This document shows, piece by piece, positions 17,757 to 26,523 of a DNA stretch of 64,000 nt (position 1 is the stretch's first letter; each line of letters opens with the position of its first letter). The position numbers were made by a program, and so were the translations under genes. The notes beneath the pieces were generated by a model that saw only the letters and a list, made by a program, of their open reading frames with translations, was not told the origin of the DNA and did no database searches. The DNA comes from AV69 sp963742315. Lineage in GTDB: Bacteria; Verrucomicrobiota; Verrucomicrobiia; Chthoniobacterales; UBA10450. The stretch lies in NCBI GenBank assembly GCA_963742315.1, contig CAVULE010000004.1:62001-126000 (forward strand), written 5' to 3'.

Positions 17757-18206
17757 ATGTGGAAGGAATTCAAAGAATTTGCAGTCAAAGGTAACGCCAT
17801 CGACCTGGCGATAGGCGTCATCATCGGGGCAGCGTTTGGAAAAATTGTCGCCTCCATCGTGGAGGATCTGCTCATGCCGCCGTTGGGCAAAGTTCTCGGT
17901 AACCTTAACTTCGCCGATTATTATATCCCGCTCTCGGACAAGATCACACCAGGGATGTCGCTGGATGCGGCGAAGAAAGCCGGCTTCCCCGTATTAGCCT
18001 ACGGCAATTTCATCACCGTCTTGATCAATTTCCTAATCGTCGCCTTCTGCATTTTTCTGGTGGTGAAAGCGATCAACAAATTGAAGCGCCCCAGCCCGTC
18101 GGCCGCGCCTGTCGCGAAAGATTGCCCGGCCTGCACCATGTCAATCCCGATCAAGGCAACGCGTTGTCCGCATTGCACGAGTGATCTCGGGAGCGTCCGC
18201 GCCTAG
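17757..18206 (+). CDS. mscL: Large-conductance mechanosensitive channel with C-terminal zinc ribbon
   Basis: MscL opens under membrane tension to release solutes during osmotic downshock. The first membrane helix (AIDLAIGVIIGAAFGKIVASIV) and the second (YGNFITVLINFLIVAFCIFLVV) are typical, joined by a periplasmic loop. The usual C-terminal helical bundle is replaced or extended by CPAC-TMSIPIKATR-CPHC, a four-Cys pattern that reads as a small zinc ribbon. The stop codon touches a family W dispersed element. The 149-residue length is normal. Confidence 0.95.
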   Translation: MWKEFKEFAVKGNAIDLAIGVIIGAAFGKIVASIVEDLLMPPLGKVLGNLNFADYYIPLSDKITPGMSLDAAKKAGFPVLAYGNFITVLINFLIVAFCIFLVVKAINKLKRPSPSAAPVAKDCPACTMSIPIKATRCPHCTSDLGSVRA

Positions 18207-18307
18207 GCGGATCGGCCGATCTGCGAGCGATGGCGAGACAATTGCGGCTCTGCCGTTCAAATTAGCATCGAGGTCCGAGGCGGACTGGCACGACTGCTCG
18301 ATCCACC
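18206..18307. repeat. dispersed palindromic element, family W, copy 2
   Basis: The left end GGCGGATCGGCCGATC directly follows the mscL stop codon. The inner part ATTAGCATCGAGGTCCG and the right end GCTCGATCCACC lie inside the 3' end of pdeM. The element therefore fills the whole space between two convergent genes and encodes the last residues of PdeM. Confidence 0.75.
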
Positions 18308-18958
18308 CAACAATCCCTCTCGATCGACCAACAAAATTCGGTTCGGCGTACAGAGCCAGATCCGACCCTGTTCACGCTCTATCCACTCGGTTCCTGGCGC
18401 CCACGGCGAAAACGCCGGCAAAATCCAGCAACCCGATTCCTGCACCAGCGCGGGAAATTTTAAACGCAACCCCGCGCCATCGTGCAAAGTCGCCGCCGGA
18501 TGAAAATGCCCGATGATCTGGATGCGCCCATTTTGCTCTCGTTCGCAATCGCCGTGATGGAATTCGAACCGATCCGTAGTGAAGGAATCGCGCAGGTCCG
18601 CTGTAAGGCGTTTGATTTGAGTGTCGTGGTTGCCGGCGAGAAGAACTACGTCGCACTGCTCGCGCAGACGCGTAACTAACGAGAAGAATTCGCGGGCGCC
18701 GTTTTTGTCATGAACGAGATCACCCAGCAGAATCAGGGTGGCGGGATGATAATCGCGAAGCAATTGGCTCAATCGGGTCTCAATCGATTCCATTCCCCAA
18801 AGCGGGACGAGACGCCCGGCCAGACGCTGGCTTAGCTCGAAGCCAAAGTGTAAATCGGCAATGGCGAGCCACTTTTCCTGCTCATGGAAAAGGGCCAGGC
18901 GCGAATCCAGGAGCACGCTTTTTGCTATTAAAGCCTGTGACTGTGAAAACGGGCGCAT
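18257..18958 (-). CDS. pdeM: Ligase-associated metallophosphoesterase PdeM-like
   Basis: The protein has the calcineurin-type phosphoesterase motifs in order: IADLHFGFE, LLGDLVHD, LAGNHDTQ and IIGHFHPAA, all metal-ligand bearing. This arrangement and length match the PdeM family, usually encoded with an ATP-dependent DNA ligase and helicase for DNA repair, though no such partners are nearby. The last 18 or so residues (LLGGSSSRASPPRTSMLI) are encoded by a dispersed family W element and are probably not part of the original protein. It is divergent from, and overlaps, the 3D-domain gene. Confidence 0.85.
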   Translation of the reverse strand: MRPFSQSQALIAKSVLLDSRLALFHEQEKWLAIADLHFGFELSQRLAGRLVPLWGMESIETRLSQLLRDYHPATLILLGDLVHDKNGAREFFSLVTRLREQCDVVLLAGNHDTQIKRLTADLRDSFTTDRFEFHHGDCEREQNGRIQIIGHFHPAATLHDGAGLRLKFPALVQESGCWILPAFSPWAPGTEWIEREQGRIWLCTPNRILLVDREGLLGGSSSRASPPRTSMLI

Positions 18959-19542
18959 GGGCAGAGGGGCGGAAATTGGGGCTTGCTAGCTACGGCTTCA
19001 ACGCATATTCAGCGCAGATCCGATTACCGGCAACATCGTTGCGACTTGCTCTCGCATGTCTCATCGGTGCATTTCTCGCAAGTTGCGCAACCCAACCCAC
19101 GGCGAACCGCAACAGCGTGAAATCGCACCGCATGAACGTGCGCACAACGGCGTATTGTGTCCACGAGCGGGGCGGCGGCGGGCGCCGCAACGCGGTCGGC
19201 GAATATCTTTCTGGCCGAATTGTTCGGAGCGCCGCTTCTGATTGGTCGCGCTTCCCGCTCGGGACCCGCTTCAAAATCGTAGAGACCGCCGAGGAGTACG
19301 TGATTGATGACTACGGCACCGCTTTGGTCGGTACCAATACGATTGATCTGTACAAACCGTCGCGATTGGAAATGAAACGCTGGGGCGTGCGCCACGTGGA
19401 TATCGATATTTTGCAATGGGGCTCCGAAGAACAGAGCATCAAAGTGCTGAGACCGCGGGCGAAGCACACCACCCCACGCCGGATGTTGATCGCACTGGCG
19501 AGCAAGAAAAAATCATCGCAACTCGCGGATCGCGAACTTTAA
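18922..19542 (+). CDS. 3D-domain lipoprotein
   Basis: The C-terminal part is a 3D domain (three conserved Asp, double-psi beta barrel): MNVRTTAYC, AASDWSRFPLGTRFKI, VIDDYGTALVGTNTIDLY and WGVRHVDIDIL. Such domains occur in MltA-like lytic transglycosylases and other cell-wall proteins. A lipobox LASC at the end of LALACLIGAFLASC indicates a lipoprotein. All candidate starts are non-ATG. TTG at 18922 has AGGAG eight bases upstream but adds an odd 39-residue leader; TTG at 19039 would start right at the signal peptide. The start is therefore uncertain. Confidence 0.75.
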   Translation: MLLKPVTVKTGAWAEGRKLGLASYGFNAYSAQIRLPATSLRLALACLIGAFLASCATQPTANRNSVKSHRMNVRTTAYCVHERGGGGRRNAVGEYLSGRIVRSAASDWSRFPLGTRFKIVETAEEYVIDDYGTALVGTNTIDLYKPSRLEMKRWGVRHVDIDILQWGSEEQSIKVLRPRAKHTTPRRMLIALASKKKSSQLADREL

Positions 19543-19575
19543 TTCTGCCGGCGAGAATGGCAGAATCGCGCTGGG

Positions 19576-20547
19576 ATGAAAATTCTCGTTGTCGGCGGCG
19601 CCGGTTACATCGGTAGCATTTGCGCGGAGGTTTTGCTCGATCAAAAGCACGACGTCGCCATTTTCGATAACCTAAGTGAGGGACATCGTCACGCAGCAGA
19701 TCCACGGGGAGAATTTATCGAGGGCGATTTGGCCGATAGAGAGGCGACGGCCGATGCTCTGGCGCGGTTGCGACCAGAGGCGGTGATGCATTTTGCCGCC
19801 AATGCGCTGGTGGCCGAGTCGATGCAGAATCCATCGAAGTATTTTCGCAATAACATCGCAAACGGCCTCAACCTGCTCGATGCCATGATCGCAGCGGAGG
19901 TCAGATCGCTCGTTTTCTCCTCCACCTGCGCGACCTTCGGTCCGCCGGAACGTCTGCCGATCGATGAAGAAATGCCGCAGCGCCCGATCAATCCCTATGG
20001 CGAGTCTAAACTGGCATTCGAGAAAATTCTCCGCTGGTACGATGCCATTCACGGGCTCCGGTTTGTGTCGCTTCGTTACTTCAATGCCGCTGGTGCATCT
20101 GAAAAGTTCGGGGAAGATCACCCCTTCGAGACGCATTTGATTCCAAACGTGCTCAAGGTCGCGTTAGGACAAAAACCGCATGTCGAAATTTTCGGGACGG
20201 ATTACGAAACGCCCGACGGCACCTGCATTCGAGATTACATTCACATTATCGATCTGGCCCACGCTCACATCCTCGCGCTCGAGGCTCCGGCCAGCGCTTT
20301 TTACAATCTTGGCACCGGCGGTGGCTCCAGTGTGCGCGAAGTGATTGCGAGTTGTCGCAAAATCACCGGGCAGCCCATTCCAGTTATGGAAAAACCCCGG
20401 CGCCCGGGCGATCCGCCGCGCCTGATCGCGTCATCCGAAAAAATCAAACGTGAGCTCGGCTGGCGCCCGCAATTCCAGACTCTCGATGCCATTGTCGATA
20501 GCGCATGGAAATGGCATCAAAAATTTCCGCGTGGTTACGAAGATTGA
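19576..20547 (+). CDS. galE: UDP-glucose 4-epimerase
   Basis: GalE interconverts UDP-glucose and UDP-galactose with bound NAD, supplying sugars for envelope polysaccharides. The 323-residue protein has the Rossmann motif GGAGYIGS at residues 7-14, the catalytic region SSTCATFG, the YGESK active-site pair (Tyr and Lys three apart), and LRYFNAAGAS with DGTCIRDYIHIIDLA, all typical of GalE rather than other extended SDR enzymes. It is followed by a hairpin terminator at 20586. Confidence 0.93.
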   Translation: MKILVVGGAGYIGSICAEVLLDQKHDVAIFDNLSEGHRHAADPRGEFIEGDLADREATADALARLRPEAVMHFAANALVAESMQNPSKYFRNNIANGLNLLDAMIAAEVRSLVFSSTCATFGPPERLPIDEEMPQRPINPYGESKLAFEKILRWYDAIHGLRFVSLRYFNAAGASEKFGEDHPFETHLIPNVLKVALGQKPHVEIFGTDYETPDGTCIRDYIHIIDLAHAHILALEAPASAFYNLGTGGGSSVREVIASCRKITGQPIPVMEKPRRPGDPPRLIASSEKIKRELGWRPQFQTLDAIVDSAWKWHQKFPRGYED

Positions 20548-20585
20548 CGCGCTGATTTGGGGGAGCGCAGCGACGTGAAAAAAAG

Positions 20586-20611
20586 GCGCCCGCTGGCGAA
20601 CCAGCGGGCGC
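20586..20611. terminator. strong bidirectional hairpin terminator
   Basis: GCGCCCGCTGG and CCAGCGGGCGC pair perfectly around the tetraloop CGAA. On the plus strand seven A residues precede it (20578-20584), so on the minus strand the hairpin is followed by seven T residues. It is thus a classical terminator for the minus-strand gene at 20638 and probably serves galE as well. Confidence 0.85.
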
Positions 20612-20637
20612 GCAATTCTAATTTTGTTTGTCGCTGA

Positions 20638-21069
20638 TTAAGGCCTTGTTGTTGTGGTGGTGGTAGTTTCTTTTTTCTCAATCACCTCGCTGACTGGCCT
20701 CGTCAGGACGACCTTGCGAACGATCATGCGGTCGCCTTCCCTCCCGTAATAGACGGTCGCGGGCATATCCGGACGAATGGCCGACCATTCTACCGTTCTG
20801 CCCGTCGGGTCCACAACGGTAGTGCTCTTGGTGTAATAATATTTCACCGGCTCCGCCGTCGTGGAGGTGCGGAAACTAATGTAGTCTGAGGCCGGCGCGG
20901 CCGCGATTGTTCCGACGCTCGTTGTCGTAGCCGATTCCGTCGTCGTCGTGCCAGTCACCGGGTCAGTGGATCTTGTTACGGTGGTCGTCTCTTGCGCCAC
21001 CACCGTGGTCAACGCCACCGCGCTGATTGCTCCGACCGCCAACATTTTGCTTAATCTGTTTTCTTTCAT
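20638..21069 (-). CDS. Secreted Thr-rich protein of unknown function
   Basis: The 143-residue product has a signal peptide (MKENRLSKMLAVGAISAVALTTVVAQ). A Thr/Ser-rich segment (TTTVTRSTDPVTGTTTTES) follows, then a central part with VKYYYTKSTTVVDPTGRTV, and a Thr-rich tail of six or more threonines. AAAGGA precedes the ATG at good spacing. I do not recognise the family; small exported proteins of this kind are common in Verrucomicrobia. It is a single-gene unit with its own terminator. Confidence 0.7.
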   Translation of the reverse strand: MKENRLSKMLAVGAISAVALTTVVAQETTTVTRSTDPVTGTTTTESATTTSVGTIAAAPASDYISFRTSTTAEPVKYYYTKSTTVVDPTGRTVEWSAIRPDMPATVYYGREGDRMIVRKVVLTRPVSEVIEKKETTTTTTTRP

Positions 21070-21116
21070 GTTTGTCCTTTGCTTTGTTAAACGGATGCTC
21101 CCCGTCGTGACTAACT

Positions 21117-21144
21117 TTGACTGCTTCCGGACGGGTCTTATTCA
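21117..21144 (+). promoter_or_regulatory. possible sigma70-type promoter for hisS
   Basis: TTGACT and TATTCA are separated by 16 bases, about 90 bases before hisS. The -35 box is good, the -10 box weak. Confidence 0.3.
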
Positions 21145-21232
21145 ACCGCAAAGAAGGTTCGTAGATTCAGAGGCCGGTGGACGCATCTCCAGGCGTTACG
21201 CCCCAACGATTTCCCTTCGTTTTTGAACCTGT

Positions 21233-22489
21233 ATGCAACCCCTTACCGGATTCCGCGATTTTCTTCCCGCTTCCTGCGCGGAACGAAATTACATCTTCGC
21301 GAAATGGCGCGAGGTCGCAGGCCGTTACGGCTTCGTGGAATTCGATGGACCAGTGCTGGAAGAGCTTGATCTCTACAAAAGGAAATCAGGCGAGGAGATC
21401 GTCCGGCAATTGTACGAATTCGTTGACAAAGGAGAGCGCGCCGTGGCGCTGCGGCCTGAAATGACCCCCACCCTGGCGCGGATCGTCGCGGCGGAACACC
21501 GGCAATTCCGCAAGCCGTTGAAATGGTTCTCGATTCCGCAGGTTTTTCGCTATGAGCGCCCGCAGCGGGGACGTTTGCGCGAGCATTTCCAGCTCAACTG
21601 CGACATCGTCGGCGAAGAATCCCCTGAAGCAGACGCAGAATTGATCGCGCTGGCCATCGATGTCGTGCGCGTCTTTGGTTTTACCTCGCACGATTTTGTC
21701 GTGCGCATCAGCGACCGGGAGTTTTGGACGGAATTACTCAAGCTCGAGAAAGTGCCGCCTGATCGCTGGGAAGAAATGTTGCAGACGATCGATAAATCGG
21801 AGCGCGAGCCGCGCGAAAAAACCGAGGAACGACTCGGGAAATTAGCGGGACCGGTCTTCGAGATTTTTGAAAAAGGCGGCGAAAGCGTGAAACTCAACAA
21901 CATAATGGAAAACCTGCGGCTGCGCGGTCTCGCCGATTTCGCCAAAATTGATGTCCGCATCGTCCGCGGTCTCGCCTATTACACTGGAATCGTTTTCGAA
22001 GTCTTTGATCGCGCAGGCAAGTTTCGTGCAATTGCCGGCGGCGGGCGATACGACCAACTGATTGCACAACTAAGCGACAACGCCGTTTCTATGCCCGCGC
22101 TGGGCTTCGCCATTGGCGACGTCGTCCTCGGTGAAATGATTCGCAGCCACGCCGCTGCTCGCGCGCAAATGGAAAAAACGATTGAGACCGAACGCGCGAT
22201 CGAGATTTATGTGGTCATTGCGAAAGAAGAACAGAGTGGAAATGCCATTGCCATGATGCAGCAACTGCGCGATCGCGGATACCGTGTCCATTACTCCTTG
22301 GCGGCGGCGAAAGTAGCGCGCCAATTCCGACTGGCCGAGCAAAGCGGCGCGCGCCTGGCCGTCGTTTTCGGCGACGAATGGCCGCAAGTGGGAGTGAAAG
22401 ATCTCGTCAGCGGCAAGCAGGAATCCGTCGCGCATGAAGAATTATTTGCGCGACTCGCTACCTTCCCGACTTTGTCATCCCGAGCGTAA
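21233..22489 (+). CDS. hisS: Histidyl-tRNA synthetase
   Basis: HisS charges tRNA-His. It is a class II synthetase of 418 residues. Motif 1 region (GFRDFLPASCAERNYIF), the histidine-binding LRPEMTPTLAR, motif 2 (FRYERPQRGRLREHFQLN), the HisRS-specific RGLAYYTGIVFEVF and motif 3 (ALGFAIGDVVL) are all present, followed by the anticodon-binding domain. The last five codons and the TAA stop lie in a family A repeat, so the end of the protein (LSSRA) is repeat-derived. aspS follows. Confidence 0.97.
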   Translation: MQPLTGFRDFLPASCAERNYIFAKWREVAGRYGFVEFDGPVLEELDLYKRKSGEEIVRQLYEFVDKGERAVALRPEMTPTLARIVAAEHRQFRKPLKWFSIPQVFRYERPQRGRLREHFQLNCDIVGEESPEADAELIALAIDVVRVFGFTSHDFVVRISDREFWTELLKLEKVPPDRWEEMLQTIDKSEREPREKTEERLGKLAGPVFEIFEKGGESVKLNNIMENLRLRGLADFAKIDVRIVRGLAYYTGIVFEVFDRAGKFRAIAGGGRYDQLIAQLSDNAVSMPALGFAIGDVVLGEMIRSHAAARAQMEKTIETERAIEIYVVIAKEEQSGNAIAMMQQLRDRGYRVHYSLAAAKVARQFRLAEQSGARLAVVFGDEWPQVGVKDLVSGKQESVAHEELFARLATFPTLSSRA

Positions 22490-22558
22490 GTCGAGGGATC
22501 CCGCGGTGATTCCTTAAAGGTTGCGTAACGAGATTCCTCGACTTCGCTCGGTATGACA
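22474..22558. repeat. dispersed palindromic element, family A, copy 3
   Basis: It links hisS to aspS. The left arm GTCATCCCGAGCGTAAGTCG supplies the hisS stop codon (TAA); the right arm CTTCGCTCGGTATGACA supplies an ATG at 22553 in frame with aspS. Confidence 0.85.
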
Positions 22559-22564
22559 GAACAA

Positions 22565-24352
22565 ATGTACCGCACCCATCATTGTAACGAACTGCGCAAA
22601 ACCGATATCGGCCGTGAGGTCAAACTGGCCGGCTGGGTAGCGGTGAGGCGCGATCATGGCGGCGTCATTTTCATCGATCTGCGCGATCGCGAAGGATTAA
22701 CTCAGGTGGTTTTTCGCCCGGAAGAAAATGCTGAGGTAGCAAAGCAATCCCACAGCTTGCGGACGGAAGACGTCATTCAGGTTTGCGGAAGAGTCGCGCC
22801 GCGTCTGCCTGGCACCGAAAACCCAAAGCTGGCGACCGGCGACATCGAAGTGCTCCCGCAATCGCTCACGGTTTTGAATCGCGCCGAGAATCTCCCGTTT
22901 CAGCTCGATGCCGAACTGAGCAATGAAGATCTTGAGCTGACCTATCGCTATTTCGATCTACGCCGGCCGCGCCTCTCCCACAATTTGCAAACCCGGCATC
23001 GCGTCACCCGGGCAACTCGGCAATTTCTCGATTCGCAGGGATTCCTTGAAATCGAGACCCCGATTTTGAGCAAAAGCACCCCGGAAGGCGCGCGCGATTT
23101 TCTCGTCCCCAGCCGGTTGCTGCCCGGGAAATTTTACGCGCTGCCGCAGGCGCCGCAGCAATACAAACAATTGCTGATGGTTGCCGGAATGGAAAAATAT
23201 TTCCAGATCGCGAAAGCATTTCGCGATGAAGATTTGCGGGCCGATCGCCAGCCGGAGTTCACCCAGATCGACATTGAAGCGTCCTTCGTCACATCCAGCG
23301 ATATTTATGCACTGACCGAGGGAATGCTGGCGGCAATTTTCAAGACTGCACGCGGGATCGAAATCCCCACGCCATTCCCGCGGCTGACCTATCGTGAGGC
23401 CATCGATACCTTCGGTAGCGACAAACCGGATCGCCGTTTCAACATGAAGCTCATCGATTTCGGAGACGTCTTTCGCAGCAGTCAGTTCAAGGTTTTCCAA
23501 AGCGCACTGGCTGAGGGCGGCGTGGTCAAGGCGATCAACGCCAAGCATTTCGCCGGTATCACCATCGGCCAGGTCGATGAGATGACCGCGATCGCGAAAA
23601 CGTTTGGCGCGAAAGGTCTGGCCTTCATCAAGGTGGAGAACGGCGAATGGAAATCGCCGATCGTGAAATTCTTTTCCGAGGCGGAAAAGGAATCGCTGCG
23701 CACGAGATTACAAATCGAAGAAGGCGATTGTATTTTTTTCGCCGCTGGAAAATGGGAGATCGCCTGCGAAGTGCTTGGCCGGATTCGATTGCGGATTGCC
23801 GAAATTCAAAAATTGACGGCCGCCTCAGACAACCGCCCTTCCGGCTCGGATTTGGACTTTCTGTGGGTCACCGATTTTCCACTTATGCAATGGAGCGCGG
23901 AAGAAAATAAATGGAACGCGGTGCATCATCCATTCACTCGACCGAAAGCGGAAGATCTTTCGTTGCTTGAGCAAAAAAAATTCGCCGAAATGCGAGCGGA
24001 CGCCTACGACGTCGTCTTAAACGGCGTCGAGATCGGCGGCGGCAGCATCCGAATTCATGAGCCGGAGTTACAGGCAAAAATGTTCGAAGCATTGGGGGTG
24101 AGCGCGGAAGATCAGCAGGCAAAATTTGGTCATTTGCTGCGCGCATTTCGCCTCGGCGCACCGCCGCATGGAGGCATCGCCCTTGGTCTCGATCGCCTCG
24201 TCATGCTGATCTGCGGCGAAGAATCCATCCGCGATGTGATGGCGTTCCCAAAAAATAATCGTGGCCAGGAACTTATGACACAGTCGCCTACCGAGGTCGA
24301 TCCCAAGCAACTACGCGAGTTGGGAATTCAATTAGCAACCGAAAAGAAGTAG
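22565..24352 (+). CDS. aspS: Aspartyl-tRNA synthetase
   Basis: AspS charges tRNA-Asp. It is a bacterial-type class IIb enzyme. The N-terminal OB-fold anticodon domain (VKLAGWVAVRRDHGGVIFIDLRD, in two pieces around residue 20-42) comes first. Motif 2 FRDEDLRADRQPEFTQID follows, then the GAD insertion domain and motif 3 GAPPHGGIALGLDRLVML. I start at the ATG at 22565 (MYRTHHCNELRK, 595 residues), which matches the family N-terminus; an in-frame ATG at 22553 comes from the end of the upstream repeat. Confidence 0.96.
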   Translation: MYRTHHCNELRKTDIGREVKLAGWVAVRRDHGGVIFIDLRDREGLTQVVFRPEENAEVAKQSHSLRTEDVIQVCGRVAPRLPGTENPKLATGDIEVLPQSLTVLNRAENLPFQLDAELSNEDLELTYRYFDLRRPRLSHNLQTRHRVTRATRQFLDSQGFLEIETPILSKSTPEGARDFLVPSRLLPGKFYALPQAPQQYKQLLMVAGMEKYFQIAKAFRDEDLRADRQPEFTQIDIEASFVTSSDIYALTEGMLAAIFKTARGIEIPTPFPRLTYREAIDTFGSDKPDRRFNMKLIDFGDVFRSSQFKVFQSALAEGGVVKAINAKHFAGITIGQVDEMTAIAKTFGAKGLAFIKVENGEWKSPIVKFFSEAEKESLRTRLQIEEGDCIFFAAGKWEIACEVLGRIRLRIAEIQKLTAASDNRPSGSDLDFLWVTDFPLMQWSAEENKWNAVHHPFTRPKAEDLSLLEQKKFAEMRADAYDVVLNGVEIGGGSIRIHEPELQAKMFEALGVSAEDQQAKFGHLLRAFRLGAPPHGGIALGLDRLVMLICGEESIRDVMAFPKNNRGQELMTQSPTEVDPKQLRELGIQLATEKK

Positions 24353-24385
24353 CGATCGAGCTCGGTTAGAAGCGGCACACGTCGT

Positions 24386-24706
24386 TCAATATCCCAAGGC
24401 CTTTTTGCGCTCCGCGGCCGTCGGCAGCGGGTCCTTGCGGATTGTGATTGCCTCCGCCCCAGAGTCTTTCAGCTGGTGAGCCTGAACCGCGTTGAACTCC
24501 ACATCTTTGGTGAATTCCGGCGGAAGGTCCGCCTCCGCATAGATGGCGTGCACCGGGCATACGTCCACACACGCCATGCAATCAATGCAATCCTCCGGGT
24601 GAATAACCACCTGGTTCTCCAATTCATAGAAACAAGCGACAGGACACACCTCTACACAGTCGGTGAACTTGCATCCGCTACATTTGTCAGTCACGACGTG
24701 TGGCAT
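24386..24706 (-). CDS. fdxA: Seven-iron type ferredoxin
   Basis: This 106-residue soluble electron carrier has two Cys clusters near the N-terminus. CSGCKFTDCVEVCPV has the spacing of 3Fe-4S/4Fe-4S ferredoxins such as FdxA, and CIDCMACVDVCPV is a standard 4Fe-4S motif. A C-terminal extension with a helical TAAERKKAL end is usual for this family. It is a single gene on the minus strand, convergent with aspS, and no obvious redox partner is adjacent. Confidence 0.92.
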   Translation of the reverse strand: MPHVVTDKCSGCKFTDCVEVCPVACFYELENQVVIHPEDCIDCMACVDVCPVHAIYAEADLPPEFTKDVEFNAVQAHQLKDSGAEAITIRKDPLPTAAERKKALGY

Positions 24707-24801
24707 GGGATAGTGTGGTTCAGGGTTTCGCTAAGGGAGTGGAGTTAAGCCTCAACTAATTCAGTGGTGCCCGCTTGGTCAATCCCTGTCTCAATATCAG
24801 A

Positions 24802-26406
24802 CTAAACTCCTTCCGGGTGATGTTCGCGGGTGGTGCGGAACAAAATCGCCACGAAAAAGGTGACGATGGTGCCGAAGCAGATCCACCACGGAAATTCCAT
24901 GACCGGCAACCATTCCGGTTGGGAATAGAGCTGACTCCCGAATATTTTGGCCAGATTGTTGGGAAGTCCGCTCAAAATCGTAACCACGATGAAGCCGGCA
25001 ATCATGGCAATGAAATTGCCGCGATCGTTCCCGCGCGTTTTCGTCAGCATGCCGGCGAGAAAAATTCCGAGAACGGAGCCGTAGGTGTAACCATAAATCC
25101 CGAGCACAATCGGAATGATGCGCACATTCGGCCGGACGATAACAAAATAAGATGTGGTCGAGGCAACGACGATCATCAGAATCGAAAACCCGACCGTAGC
25201 CCAACGGACCGCGCGCAGACTATCTACACCGTTGGCGCCCGGGCGAATGTAGGTGACGTACCAGTCGCGGGTAAAACTAGTAGCCAGCGCGTTGAGCGCA
25301 GTGCTAAGCGAACCCATGGCTGTCGCGAAAATCCCGGCGAGCAACAGTCCGCGCAGGCCCACCGGCATTTCATAAAGGATGTAATGACAAAAAATCTCGT
25401 TCGGCGTTTTCGGTACTACATGGTCCTGGTGGGTTTGATAAAAAACCCAGAGCAGGACGCCGATGCTGAGAAAGGTGAATGCGATCGGAATATCGGCCAG
25501 CCCCGACATGATGAGCGAACGCCGGCTCCGGCGCACGTCGGGCGCGGTCAACATCCGTTGCACCATGTCCTGGTCCGTGCCGTGCGTTGACATGGTCATA
25601 AAAGTGGAGCCGATCAATCCGGCAAAAATGGTGTACTCGATGGCAAACATTCCTTTCCATTTGTCCCAGCCATGTTTCGCCGGGTCGAGACCGGTGGTGA
25701 TGAAATCGGATAAATGAAACGGGCCACGGTGTTCCACGATTGAGTGCCAGCCGCCGGGAATGGCTGAATAAAGCAGTCCGAGCGCGACCAGGGCGCTGCC
25801 GATCATGATTGAAGCCTGGATGAGATCCGTCCAGATGACGGCTTTGATTCCGCCAAGAGTGGTGTAAATCGCAGTTAGAAGAACAATGGCGACGTTGGCT
25901 CCGACATAAATCCACAACGTTTCCGTTTGGGTCGGCCGGACCCCGCGAATCATTTCGTACGCAAGAGCGAGTGCGATAGCAGCGACATACAAACGCGCGC
26001 CTGATGCGAGCAATCGCGTAAAAAGAAATATGGCGGAGGCTGCGTTTTTGGTCCCGGCTCCAAACCGCGCAGTTAGATACTCGTAGATCGAGAAAACTTT
26101 GTAATCGTAATACGGCTTGATGAAAATGAAGCTAACGAGGATGCGAGCAATGATGGTGCCGAGCGCGAGCTGCAGGTAAGTGTAGTTGCGCTGAGTGTAG
26201 CCCTCGCCCGGCGTACCAAAAAATGTCCCGGCGCTGGTTTCAGCCGCGATCAGCGAAGCCAATACCGCCCACCACGGGATTTGCCGCCGGCCAAGAGCGA
26301 AATCTTCCAGATCATGCTCCTTCCGGCCCATGCGCAGGCCGATGGCAATGATGATAAAGAAATAGAGAAAAAGAACGAGGCAATCGATCGCGAGCTTCGC
26401 GTTCAT
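24802..26406 (-). CDS. Sodium:solute symporter family permease
   Basis: A 534-residue integral membrane protein with about 13 hydrophobic helices. The family pattern (SSS, SLC5-like) is clear: EDFALGRRQIPWWAVLASL followed by AAETSAGTFFGTPGEGY near residues 35-70, and GIKAVIWTDLIQASIMIG near the middle. It imports an organic solute with sodium; the substrate (sugar, amino acid, proline or carboxylate) cannot be read. It is divergent from ogg across a family W repeat. No metabolic partner adjoins it. Confidence 0.9.
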   Translation of the reverse strand: MNAKLAIDCLVLFLYFFIIIAIGLRMGRKEHDLEDFALGRRQIPWWAVLASLIAAETSAGTFFGTPGEGYTQRNYTYLQLALGTIIARILVSFIFIKPYYDYKVFSIYEYLTARFGAGTKNAASAIFLFTRLLASGARLYVAAIALALAYEMIRGVRPTQTETLWIYVGANVAIVLLTAIYTTLGGIKAVIWTDLIQASIMIGSALVALGLLYSAIPGGWHSIVEHRGPFHLSDFITTGLDPAKHGWDKWKGMFAIEYTIFAGLIGSTFMTMSTHGTDQDMVQRMLTAPDVRRSRRSLIMSGLADIPIAFTFLSIGVLLWVFYQTHQDHVVPKTPNEIFCHYILYEMPVGLRGLLLAGIFATAMGSLSTALNALATSFTRDWYVTYIRPGANGVDSLRAVRWATVGFSILMIVVASTTSYFVIVRPNVRIIPIVLGIYGYTYGSVLGIFLAGMLTKTRGNDRGNFIAMIAGFIVVTILSGLPNNLAKIFGSQLYSQPEWLPVMEFPWWICFGTIVTFFVAILFRTTREHHPEGV

Positions 26407-26441
26407 CCATCGTTAGGTGACAGAATTTCCGGAACGCGCAA

Positions 26442-26522
26442 GGTGGATCGCGTGTTCCGTCGCGCGATGTTAAAGCATAGCATCGAGGTCCGAGCCGGAC
26501 TGGCTCGACTGCTCGATCCACC
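26442..26522. repeat. dispersed palindromic element, family W, copy 3
   Basis: GGTGGATCGCGTGTTCCG on the left and GACTGCTCGATCCACC on the right, with the inner GATGTTAAAGC and TAGCATCGAGG. It lies between the divergent symporter and ogg genes; its last base is two bases before the ogg ATG. Confidence 0.85.
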
Positions 26523-26523
26523 A

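Noticed and set aside
26281..26523. Longer N-terminus for ogg from 26281
   Set aside because: It runs antisense through the symporter start and then through a family W repeat.
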